19,198 bases of DNA from Nitrospinota bacterium. GTDB lineage: Bacteria; Nitrospinota; Nitrospinia; UBA9942. This document shows positions 7,743 through 13,786 of the stretch, piece by piece; within the stretch, counting starts at the first letter, position 1; each line of letters begins with the position of its first letter. The translations under genes and the position numbers were made by a program. A model generated the notes under the pieces. It worked only from the letters and a program-made list of their open reading frames with translations. It searched no databases and was not told the origin of the DNA. Location of the stretch: NCBI GenBank assembly GCA_016200365.1, contig JACQEW010000196.1:1-19198 (forward strand), written 5' to 3'.

Positions 7743-7910
7743 ATGAAGCAGTATACTCTCCCATTAATACCTCACAATTTTGACGAACTTCCAAAGGGTC
7801 TTACAGATTTAAAAAATTCAATAGGGCTTTATGATTACAGGGTAAATGCCGATATTATTGTTGGATGTTTTTTCTTTACGCTAAAGGAACAAAGACTTGA
7901 ACACGAATAA
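7743..7910 (+). CDS. Small hypothetical protein, perhaps truncated by a repeat array
   Basis: A 55-codon frame beginning MKQYTLPLIPHNFDELPKG, soluble and protein-like, with NADIIVGCFFFTL near the end. I do not recognise it. The last residues (RLEHE) and the stop are encoded by the first units of the long hairpin array that starts at 7899. The gene may therefore be an N-terminal piece of something longer that the array cut. It starts just after the DHS hairpin and lacks a clear ribosome binding site, so expression is uncertain. Confidence 0.4.
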   Translation: MKQYTLPLIPHNFDELPKGLTDLKNSIGLYDYRVNADIIVGCFFFTLKEQRLEHE

Positions 7911-8037
7911 CACGAATAACACAAGATGCAAGAGGCAAGAAATAAGATGCAAGAAAAAATTTTAATCTTGCTTCTTGCTTCTGACTTCTTGCTTCTAATA
8001 TATTCGTGCCATTCGTATATTCGTGAAATTCGTGTTC
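7899..8037. repeat. Composite nonamer/heptamer hairpin array, copy 1
   Basis: About 139 bp. The outer arms are 9-bp units (GAACACGAA, TAACACGAA; on the right ATTCGTGCC to TTCGTGTTC). The inner arms are 7-bp units (CAAGAGG, CAAGAAA; then CTTGCTT, CTTGCTT, CTGACTT, CTTGCTT). The ends form a perfect 10-bp inverted repeat, GAACACGAAT with ATTCGTGTTC. A second copy of the same design lies at 13583-13733. Confidence 0.8.
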
Positions 8038-8095
8038 CAGAATTTTATAATTTCCTTACATTAAGGAAGGGGGTGAATAGAGGGTAGTTTTTTTT

Positions 8096-8275
8096 ATGGA
8101 TAACAGGAAGGAAAGGATTGAAGAGAAAGAAAACTTTGATCTCTCGGCAGGTAAGGATTCTTTAAATAAAGGGGGCAAAAAAAAGAAAAACAGAAGGGAA
8201 ATGGATACAATAAGAAAAATAACAAAAGAGTGCCTGAAGGATTGGAGGAGTGTGGATTTTGATGAAGATAGCTAA
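8096..8275 (+). CDS. Small charged hypothetical protein
   Basis: A 59-codon frame, highly charged and lysine-rich, without membrane span. It has a KGGKKKKNRRE stretch in the middle and a hydrophobic-poor tail ending DWRSVDFDEDS. It is not recognised. A purine-rich GAGGG lies about 12 bases before the ATG, with an eight-T run between them, so initiation is weak at best. The frame ends six bases before the -35 of the M23 promoter. It could be a small nucleic-acid-binding protein or a chance frame. Confidence 0.4.
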   Translation: MDNRKERIEEKENFDLSAGKDSLNKGGKKKKNRREMDTIRKITKECLKDWRSVDFDEDS

Positions 8276-8281
8276 AACTGC

Positions 8282-8311
8282 TTGACAAATATATAGTTAT
8301 TGTGCTACAAA
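8282..8311 (+). promoter_or_regulatory. Probable sigma-70 promoter of the M23 peptidase gene
   Basis: A perfect TTGACA at 8282-8287, with TACAAA at 8306-8311 after 18 bases and TGTGC just before it. It gives a leader of roughly 75 bases to the ATG at 8394. Confidence 0.55.
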
Positions 8312-8323
8312 GGTAAAAACTTG

Positions 8324-8374
8324 CCCCGTTATGTATTAGAACGGGGTCTGCCTGATAAGCCCTTATAACAAGGG
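8324..8374 (+). promoter_or_regulatory. Two leader hairpins before the M23 peptidase gene
   Basis: CCCCGTT at 8324-8330 pairs with AACGGGG at 8340-8346. A second small hairpin is CCCTT/AAGGG at 8360-8374. They lie between promoter and ribosome binding site. No known riboswitch consensus was recognised and neither hairpin has a following T tract, so attenuation is not shown. Confidence 0.4.
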
Positions 8375-8393
8375 ATAGAAAGGAGGGGAGTTA

Positions 8394-9308
8394 ATGCAAA
8401 AGCAATACACCATAATGGTGATACCCGATATATCGGGAAAACTCCGCCGCTTCAGCATCTCTGAAAAATCCGTAAAAATACTATTAAGCGTATTCAGTCT
8501 GATAATTATTACTTCGGTTTTTTTATTCTATCGTCATGTAAAACTGAGCAAGGAAGTAATAGAATTGGAAAGCTTACGAAAGGAGACCAGGGAGCAGAGG
8601 CTTCAGATACAGCAGTTTGTGCAGAAGGTTAAAGACTTTGAGCAGCAGATGTCAAGGCTTGAGAGATTTGATAAAAAACTCAGGGTAATAACCTCTTTGG
8701 AAGGGAGCGGCACATCGGCACAGAAATGGGGCGTAGGGGGTTTTGATGACAGAGAGTCGGACATATCTACGCCGATTTTGTCCGGGGAGGGCAGGAATGC
8801 AATAGAAAAGTTAAATACGGACATAGATGTATTAAAAAATCAGGCGGAGGTTCAGGAGATAAGCTTTCAGGAGCTTGATGAATTCTTTAAAGGACAAGAA
8901 TCTTTGCTGTCATCCACGCCGTCAATATGGCCGGTTAGGGGTTGGGTGACAAGCGGGTTCGGATACAGGGTATCGCCATTTACAGACAGGAAGGAGGTGC
9001 ATGAGGGGATAGACATAGCGACAAGGATGAATACGGCTGTGGTTTCGCCGGCGGACGGGGTTGTGGTAAGGGCAGGGAGAGATACGAGCTACGGAAATAT
9101 TATAGAAATTGACCATGGATACGGCGTGGTAACGAGATACGGCCACAATGCAAGGCTGATGGTGAATGTCGGCGACAGGGTGAAGAGGGGACAGACAGTT
9201 GCTCAGGTTGGGAATAGTGGCAGAAGCACAGGTCCGCATCTGCATTATGAGGTAGTACTGAACGGTGTCCCGGTAAACCCGTTCAGATATATATTGGAAG
9301 AGGGTTAG
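8394..9308 (+). CDS. M23 family (LytM-type) metallopeptidase with membrane anchor
   Basis: A 304-residue envelope protein. The N-terminal hydrophobic span is at about 27-46, followed by a coiled coil (about 52-95) and a second helical stretch (about 135-170). The C-terminal M23 domain covers about 180-300. Zinc ligands are visible as HEGID (His203, Asp207) and HLH (His282 and His284 in GPHLHYE). The SGFGYRVSPF motif at 187-196 is typical. All expected residues are present, so it is probably an active peptidoglycan endopeptidase facing the periplasm, not a degenerate EnvC/NlpD activator. AAAGGAGGGG precedes the ATG. A cold-shock gene follows 55 bases later on the same strand and probably shares the transcript. 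Confidence 0.93.
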   Translation: MQKQYTIMVIPDISGKLRRFSISEKSVKILLSVFSLIIITSVFLFYRHVKLSKEVIELESLRKETREQRLQIQQFVQKVKDFEQQMSRLERFDKKLRVITSLEGSGTSAQKWGVGGFDDRESDISTPILSGEGRNAIEKLNTDIDVLKNQAEVQEISFQELDEFFKGQESLLSSTPSIWPVRGWVTSGFGYRVSPFTDRKEVHEGIDIATRMNTAVVSPADGVVVRAGRDTSYGNIIEIDHGYGVVTRYGHNARLMVNVGDRVKRGQTVAQVGNSGRSTGPHLHYEVVLNGVPVNPFRYILEEG

Positions 9309-9363
9309 TCTTCAGCCATTTTCCGGAGTGGCTTAGGAGAGGTATTTAGGAGGTTTAAAAGGC

Positions 9364-9567
9364 ATGGCTAAGGGTAAAGTAAAATGGTTTAACGAGTCAA
9401 AGGGATATGGTTTTATAAAACAGGATGACGGGGAAGATGTCTTTGTGCATTTCTCTGCAATAAAGAGTGAGTGGTTTAAAACATTAAAAGAGGGGCAGGA
9501 GGTAGAATTTGAGGTAAAACAGGGAGATAAAGGACTACAGGCTGTAAATGTAAAGGGTTATAATTGA
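9364..9567 (+). CDS. CspA-family cold-shock protein
   Basis: A 67-residue single-stranded nucleic-acid-binding protein of the usual length. It opens MAKGKVKWFNESKGYGFIK with RNP1 (KGYGFIK) and RNP2 (DVFVHF), then the EGQEVEFEV and GLQAVNV strands. It probably acts as an RNA chaperone. TAGGAGG lies about nine bases before the ATG. No separate promoter was found in the short gap after the M23 gene. The stop codon sits in the first copy of a 27-bp direct repeat, and a strong terminator follows about 130 bases on. Confidence 0.96.
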   Translation: MAKGKVKWFNESKGYGFIKQDDGEDVFVHFSAIKSEWFKTLKEGQEVEFEVKQGDKGLQAVNVKGYN

Positions 9568-9685
9568 GGAACTCGTAAAAAGTCAAAACAAAATTAGCCC
9601 TTACAGCAAAGAGATTCCTTTTACCCTTATGGCTAATTTATGACTTTTTACGAGATTATTATAATTGAGGAACTCGTAAAAAGTC
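9558..9685. repeat. MITE-like inverted repeat inside a 101-bp tandem duplication
   Basis: A 27-bp sequence starting TTATAATTGAGGAACTCG occurs at 9558-9584 and again at 9659-9685. The first copy includes the csp stop codon. Between them, CTCGTAAAAAGTCA at 9572-9585 is perfectly inverted as TGACTTTTTACGAG at 9641-9654. A nested pair is AAATTAGCC/GGCTAATTT at 9591-9599 and 9631-9639. The 83-bp palindrome has no coding capacity. Confidence 0.8.
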
Positions 9686-9697
9686 TTTTTATTTAGG

Positions 9698-9734
9698 AAC
9701 CCCCTGATGATGTAATTATCAGGGGGTTTTTTTT
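9698..9734 (+). terminator. Strong intrinsic terminator after csp, shared with the ricT end
   Basis: AACCCCCTGAT at 9698-9708 pairs perfectly with ATCAGGGGGTT at 9718-9728, and the T run spans 9727-9734. It terminates plus-strand transcription. The convergent ricT stop codon (9719-9721) lies in the stem, so the last RicT residues are encoded by the terminator. Confidence 0.92.
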
Positions 9735-10525
9735 ATGCTTACACTGACCTTTTTCCCATCCTCCAGCTCTACAACCGCATTTTCCTGCAGCAAATTAATC
9801 TTTACTATCTTCCCTTTCCCTTCTGCAGTATCAATATTACTTCCAATCTGCGGCAGATTTTTCTTAAGCTCTTTGTATGTTGCATGCTCGTAGACGAGAC
9901 AGCACATCAGCCTGCCACAGACCCCCGATATTTTTACAGGATTTAGCGCAAGGTTCTGGTCCTTTGCCATTTTAATGGATACAGGCTCAAAGTCCTTTAA
10001 GAAACTGGCACAGCACAGGTTTCTGCCGCAGGGTCCGCACCCGCCGAGTATCCTCGCCTCATCTCTCAAGCCTATCTGCTTCATCTCGATTTTTATCTTG
10101 AAATGATGTGCAAGGTCTTTTACGAGCTCCCTGAAGTCTATCCTTCCCTCTGAGGTAAAATAAAATGTAGCCCTCTGGGCATCAAAACTGAACTCCACCC
10201 TGATGAGCTTCATCGGTATTTCCCTTTCACGAATCTTATTCTGGCATATCTCGAAGGCTTCCCTTTCCAAAGCCTCATTATTTTCCACCTGTCTTATGTC
10301 TTCCTTTGCAGCCTTTCTTACAACATTTTTAAGGGGTCTTTGAATCAAACCTTTAAGGATTTTTCTACGCGATATTGCCACAATACCGATCTCCAGTCCT
10401 TTATCCGTCTCTACAATACATTTTTCCCCAACACGCAGGGGGAGGGAATCGGACTTAAAATAGTATATCTTGCCGCTCCCTTTGAACTTGATGCCGACCA
10501 CAAAAATTGAATTATTGTTTTCCAT
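9719..10525 (-). CDS. ricT: RicT/YaaT-type PSP1 domain protein
   Basis: A 268-residue protein of the PSP1/YaaT family. In Bacillus subtilis RicT, with RicA and RicF, forms an Fe-S complex that affects RNase Y-dependent RNA processing. In other phyla its role is less clear, though it is often found next to holB. The PSP1 core is GLRDEARILGGCGPCGR and onward. Cysteines at 163, 166, 171, 172, 203, 208 and 209 (CGPCGRNLCC and GVCGRLMCC) suit Fe-S binding. I choose the ATG at 10525, one base after the holB stop, because GGAG lies a few bases upstream. A GTG at 10537 would overlap holB. The C-terminus (SIKKTP) is encoded within the csp terminator. Confidence 0.9.
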   Translation of the reverse strand: MENNNSIFVVGIKFKGSGKIYYFKSDSLPLRVGEKCIVETDKGLEIGIVAISRRKILKGLIQRPLKNVVRKAAKEDIRQVENNEALEREAFEICQNKIREREIPMKLIRVEFSFDAQRATFYFTSEGRIDFRELVKDLAHHFKIKIEMKQIGLRDEARILGGCGPCGRNLCCASFLKDFEPVSIKMAKDQNLALNPVKISGVCGRLMCCLVYEHATYKELKKNLPQIGSNIDTAEGKGKIVKINLLQENAVVELEDGKKVSVSIKKTP

Positions 10526-10526
10526 T

Positions 10527-11582
10527 TTAGTCTCCACCCATACCGAGCATCATCGTCTCTATTGACAACTGCTGGTTTGCATTCCTTTTTAAAAGAAATT
10601 TTGTCTTCTGAACTGCATCAAACATATTTATGATAAACGGCAGATGGAGACCGTCTGAAAACTCCCTGAGCTTCTCCTTCATGTCTTTATTGATAATGCA
10701 ATCATCCGTATCAGCCCCCCTCATTGCCGCAGCATCCCTCAGCAAATCGGCAACAATATCTAAAAAATCCGGAAGGTCTTCCTTTTTTGCAAGTCTTTTA
10801 GAATCGGTAAATATATACTCCATATCGCCTTTAGCAGAGGAGATTATTAATTTTAACGCCTCGTCACGCTCTTTGCAAACCGCTTTATAATCCATTGTAA
10901 CAGCCCTCCCCAATCTCCCCTTTGATATGGAAGATAAAATCGAGGCGTCCCTTTCATTGAATCTGTAATCTTTGATAAGTATCTCCTTTATATGGTCGCC
11001 TGCAAGGGCATTAAACTTGATAATCTGGCAGCGGGAGACAACAGTCGGGAGCAGGGAGTGCTGGTTTGCCGTGATAAGCATTATAACAGTCTCTCCCGGA
11101 GGCTCCTCAAGTGTCTTTAGAAAGGCATTTACCGCTTCATCGGTCATACACTCGGCGCCGGCGATTATAACCACCTTCTTTTTACCTTCATAAGGCTTAA
11201 GGGATATACGGCTCTGAAGTTTCCTGACAGCCTCTATTTTAATGCTCTCATCATCCGGCTCGATAAAGTTTAAATCCGGGTGATTAAGAGCATGAATCTT
11301 TTTACACGATAAACACCTATCGCAGGAATCTCCCTCCCTGTTAGGCTTGTCCCTGTGTGTTTCTAACGGGGACTTGTCCCTGTGTGTTTCTAACGGGGAC
11401 TTGTCACCGTGTGTTTCTAACGGGGAACAATTAAGCGCCTTTGCAAAGGTAAAGGCTGTAAGCCTTTTACCCACCCCTTCGGGACCTGAAAAGAGATAGG
11501 CATGAGAGACAGCGCCTCTCAAAAGGCTGTTTGTAAGTATCCGCTTTGCCCTATCCTGTCCGAGAATATCCTTGAAAGACAT
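10527..11582 (-). CDS. holB: DNA polymerase III delta-prime subunit
   Basis: A 351-residue clamp-loader subunit. It begins MSFKDILGQDRAKRIL, the usual N-terminus, which is why I start it at 11582 and not at a GTG 27 bases upstream. A Walker-like GPEGVGKR is at 33-40 and the SRC motif is in LLPTVVSRCQ. The zinc module has Cys52, Cys87, Cys90 and Cys93. Between the first and second of these cysteines, residues 53-79 are three copies of SPLETHxDK encoded by a 27-bp tandem repeat, which lengthens the zinc loop. The rest of the protein is intact, so the insertion is presumably tolerated. It follows tmk and precedes ricT, a common order. Confidence 0.94.
   Translation of the reverse strand: MSFKDILGQDRAKRILTNSLLRGAVSHAYLFSGPEGVGKRLTAFTFAKALNCSPLETHGDKSPLETHRDKSPLETHRDKPNREGDSCDRCLSCKKIHALNHPDLNFIEPDDESIKIEAVRKLQSRISLKPYEGKKKVVIIAGAECMTDEAVNAFLKTLEEPPGETVIMLITANQHSLLPTVVSRCQIIKFNALAGDHIKEILIKDYRFNERDASILSSISKGRLGRAVTMDYKAVCKERDEALKLIISSAKGDMEYIFTDSKRLAKKEDLPDFLDIVADLLRDAAAMRGADTDDCIINKDMKEKLREFSDGLHLPFIINMFDAVQKTKFLLKRNANQQLSIETMMLGMGGD
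11346..11426. repeat. 27-bp tandem repeat, three copies, in frame in holB
   Basis: Three contiguous 27-bp units at 11346-11372, 11373-11399 and 11400-11426, each containing TGTGTTTCTAACGGGGA. The third unit differs at two bases. Because 27 is a multiple of three, each copy adds nine residues (SPLETHRDK, the unit nearest the N-terminus with G for R) and copy number can change without a frameshift. Confidence 0.95.
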
Positions 11583-11598
11583 AATCTTTAAAGAATTT

Positions 11599-12300
11599 CT
11601 AATTCCCACGACCCACTTTCGTGGGTGCCCCGAATTTCCAATTCACAACTTTAACAATTTCACTATGTATTTCTTCTACGGCCATAGCTGCGTCTATTAC
11701 TTTTATTCTCTCAGGCTCTTTTGATGCAATTTCGAGATACCCCTCTCTTACCTTCCGATGAAACTCCAAAGCCTCTTCCTCGAATCTGCTCTCTGCTGAC
11801 TGCCGACTGCCGACTGCCGACTGCCGACTATTAATATTTCTCTCTCTTGCCCTTTTCAAACCGGTCTTTACATCTAAATCAAGCAGGATCGTAATGGCAG
11901 GTTTTATTCCCCTCGAGGCTATCCTGTTTAACTCATCTATGATTTCAAATTTAATTCCCCTTCCGTATCCCTGATAGACAAGGGTGGAATCCGTAAAACG
12001 GTCGCATAATATAATTTTTTTATCTTTGCCTTTTACTTCTAACTCATCACTCATCACTCTTAACTCTTTTATAAGTTGTGCCCTGCACGCCTCGTATAAA
12101 AGCAGCTCTGCAATGGCATCCATTCCCTTATTTTCAGGGTTAAGAAGTATCTTTCTTATCTGGTCTCCAATGAATGTCCCCCCAGGCTCTCTCGTCTCAT
12201 GGACGGTATATCCCTTTTTGCGGAGGTAATCTCCAAGCAGTCTTAATTGGGTTGTTTTCCCGCACCCCTCTATGCCTTCAAATGTAATTAATATACCCAT
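11599..12300 (-). CDS. tmk: Thymidylate kinase
   Basis: A 233-residue dTMP kinase making dTDP in the cytoplasm. The P-loop is FEGIEGCGKTTQ at 7-18, the DR(F/Y) motif is CDRFTDSTLVYQGYGRG at 99-115, and the RARERN lid lies at about 150-155. Three parts look repeat-derived. Residues about 80-91 (LRVMSDELEVKG) come from ACTCATC heptamers. Residues about 157-172 (INSRQSAVGSRQSAESR) come from five CTGCCGA-type heptamers directly in the lid. The C-terminal GAPTKVGRGN comes from a hairpin. The normal family length is about 205-215, so these account for the excess. It heads tmk-holB-ricT. Function is probably kept, but the lid insertion could alter kinetics. Confidence 0.93.
   Translation of the reverse strand: MGILITFEGIEGCGKTTQLRLLGDYLRKKGYTVHETREPGGTFIGDQIRKILLNPENKGMDAIAELLLYEACRAQLIKELRVMSDELEVKGKDKKIILCDRFTDSTLVYQGYGRGIKFEIIDELNRIASRGIKPAITILLDLDVKTGLKRARERNINSRQSAVGSRQSAESRFEEEALEFHRKVREGYLEIASKEPERIKVIDAAMAVEEIHSEIVKVVNWKFGAPTKVGRGN
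11611..11626. repeat. Tetraloop hairpin at the tmk/holB junction
   Basis: On the minus strand ACCCAC-GAAA-GTGGGT forms a 6-bp stem with a GAAA tetraloop. It encodes part of the last ten residues of Tmk and lies between the last conserved Tmk codon and the holB start. It may be a repeat, a processing site or a weak attenuator. Confidence 0.55.
11793..11827. repeat. Heptamer tandem repeat in the tmk lid
   Basis: Five 7-bp units: CTGCTGA at 11793-11799, then CTGCCGA four times to 11827. Only one arm is present, with no inverted partner, unlike the intergenic arrays. The encoded SRQSAVGSRQSA peptide is one I have seen in unrelated bacterial proteins (recall, not checked). Confidence 0.93.
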
Positions 12301-12309
12301 AGCAAAAGT

Positions 12310-12955
12310 TCACTTCTTATATCCCCACATAACCCAGCCTGCTGTAGCCTTTAACCTTGTAATATTAATATCGAACAGATTGTATTTATTAAGCATGTCA
12401 TAAATTTCTTTCCTGCCGAATCTATACTCGATGGGCGCGCCGAATCTATCATAAAGGTCTCCCCATAAGGAAAACAGTGAAACGGCAAAGTTAAAAGGAA
12501 TCTTTTCGGCAAATCCTCTGGTAGATTCAAATTTCCTTAAAATTTTTGAGGGACAGGAAAAAAATATAAAGATAAAGGGAGAAGCTATGAATGACAATAT
12601 GTATAAAATTTTAGGAGGGATTCCGGTCTTAAGGGATAGCAAGCACAGAGCCTCTTATAACCGAGACATTCGACAAGCTGCGATTGAGCTTTAAATTTAT
12701 GTAAACACCGTCGCTTATATCCATACTTACAATCTTAACAGAGGGATTATTTTTTGCCATTAAATAAGTATCATAACCGCAGCCGGAGCCTGCGTCTATT
12801 CCCCATAAGCCCCTCACAATATTTTCGGAAATAACCTCCTGCATTTTGTCATAGTGATATGTCTCCGGAGGTTGAATTACATCTTCCTTTGTCCATAGAA
12901 ATCCATAAACATTCCTTGTTTTATGAATTTTACTGTCAGCCGCCTTTTCTTTCAT
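12310..12955 (-). pseudogene. Class I SAM-dependent methyltransferase with internal deletion
   Basis: Two frames cover the two ends of one protein family. The first (12955 to 12629) carries the N-terminal part, with KEDVIQPPETYHYDKMQEV and SAM motif I as GIDAGSGCGYDT, and stops right after SVLAIP. The second (from about 12642 down to 12310) carries the C-terminal part, opening TGIPPKILYILS and ending with RFGAPIEYRFGRKEI and GWVMWGYKK. The middle, which in such methyltransferases holds the D/N-F-V-x-S and LHHxPDP region and the LKPGG motif, is absent from both frames. So this looks like a deletion of several tens of codons with a frame change at the junction near 12630-12640, not a simple frameshift. 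It sits between tmk and mogA. The original substrate is unknown. Confidence 0.8.
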
Positions 12956-12956
12956 A

Positions 12957-13042
12957 GCAAAAGTGTAAGTGTAAGTGTAAGTGTAAGTGTAAGGTTTTCA
13001 CTTTCACTTACACTTTTTTCTTTACACTTTCACTTTCAATTG
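12957..13042. repeat. Hexamer hairpin array at the mogA 3' end
   Basis: GTGTAA is repeated five times at 12963-12992. Units of the opposite sense follow (ACTTTC, ACTTAC, ACTTTT, later ACACTT, TCACTT). AAGTGTAAGTG pairs with CACTTACACTT. The mogA stop codon (13008-13010) and its last residues (SESVKKKV) are encoded by the right arm. Confidence 0.85.
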
Positions 13043-13523
13043 CGCATTCCCTCTGGTCGCCTTTTAATTTTTCTATTGCATGGGATAATGCCGGAAGGAC
13101 AACAGATAAATTTTCCCTGACAGCTTTGGGACTTCCCGGGAGGTTTATAATAAGAGTTTCTCCTCTTACGCCGGCAACAGCCCTCGAAATCATTGCAGCA
13201 GGGGTCTTTTTAAGGCTCTCCGCCCTCATCGCCTCTGCCATACCGGGGATCTCTTTATCAATGACCTCCATGGTTGCATCCGGGGTTACATCCCTCGGAG
13301 ATAATCCGGTCCCGCCTGTGGTAAGTATTACATCAGCCTTTACGCTGTCCGAGAGACGAATGAGCCTTTCTTGAATAATATCCTTTTCATCGGGTATAAC
13401 CTCGTAACTTACTATTTCGGCAGGGAGCGGCTCTATCATCTCTCTAATGACCTGCCCGCTCTTATCCTCCCTTTCACCCCGCGAGCCCTTATCGCTCATC
13501 GTCAATATCGCAGCTTTTATCAT
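13008..13523 (-). CDS. mog: Molybdopterin adenylyltransferase, MogA/MoaB family
   Basis: A 171-residue protein that activates molybdopterin with ATP before metal insertion. It opens AAILTMSDKGSRGEREDKSG and has LTTGGTGLSPRDVTPDAT at 67-84 and INLPGSPKAVREN at 126-138, the hallmark segments of the MoaB/Mog fold. It stands alone with no other moa/mob gene in the window. The last eight to ten residues are lysine-rich and derive from the hexamer array, so the native C-terminus was probably near KLKGDQREC. The ATG at 13521-13523 gives the family N-terminus. Confidence 0.93.
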   Translation of the reverse strand: MIKAAILTMSDKGSRGEREDKSGQVIREMIEPLPAEIVSYEVIPDEKDIIQERLIRLSDSVKADVILTTGGTGLSPRDVTPDATMEVIDKEIPGMAEAMRAESLKKTPAAMISRAVAGVRGETLIINLPGSPKAVRENLSVVLPALSHAIEKLKGDQRECAIESESVKKKV

Positions 13524-13582
13524 GTTTTAAATTTAGCATGATTTGCAACGGCTCGGCAAGGACAAAGTTTTTTAAATACTTA

Positions 13583-13733
13583 GAACACGAATTACACAAA
13601 TATACGAATAGCACGAATAGATTCAAGAGGCAAGAAGCAAGAAACAAGAAGCAAGAAAAAAATCTTGTCTCTTGCCTCTGACTTCTTGCTTCTTATCTTC
13701 GTGTTAATTCGTCCATTCGTGGCATTCGTGTTC
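13583..13733. repeat. Composite nonamer/heptamer hairpin array, copy 2
   Basis: About 151 bp with the same plan as 7899-8037. The outer 9-bp units start GAACACGAA and end ATTCGTGTTC. The inner heptamers are CAAGAGG, CAAGAAG, CAAGAAA, CAAGAAG, CAAGAAA, then CTTGTCT, CTTGCCT, CTGACTT, CTTGCTT, CTTATCT. It fills the spacer between mqnA and mogA (13524-13786), in which I see no gene or clear promoter. Confidence 0.85.
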
Positions 13734-13786
13734 AATGCTTTTGTTTTTTGGTTGTGGCTTCGCCACACGATTTCCCCTTTTCAGGC

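Noticed and set aside
9698..9734. Bidirectional terminator for csp and ricT
   Set aside because: On the minus strand the hairpin is followed by CCTAAATAAAAAG, without a T run, so only plus-strand termination is supported.
11346..11426. 27-bp tandem repeats as a CRISPR array
   Set aside because: Units are directly contiguous without spacers and lie in frame inside holB.
12629..12955. Two separate small genes in place of the methyltransferase
   Set aside because: The two frames match the two ends of one methyltransferase family and meet at one junction, so a deleted single gene is the simpler reading.
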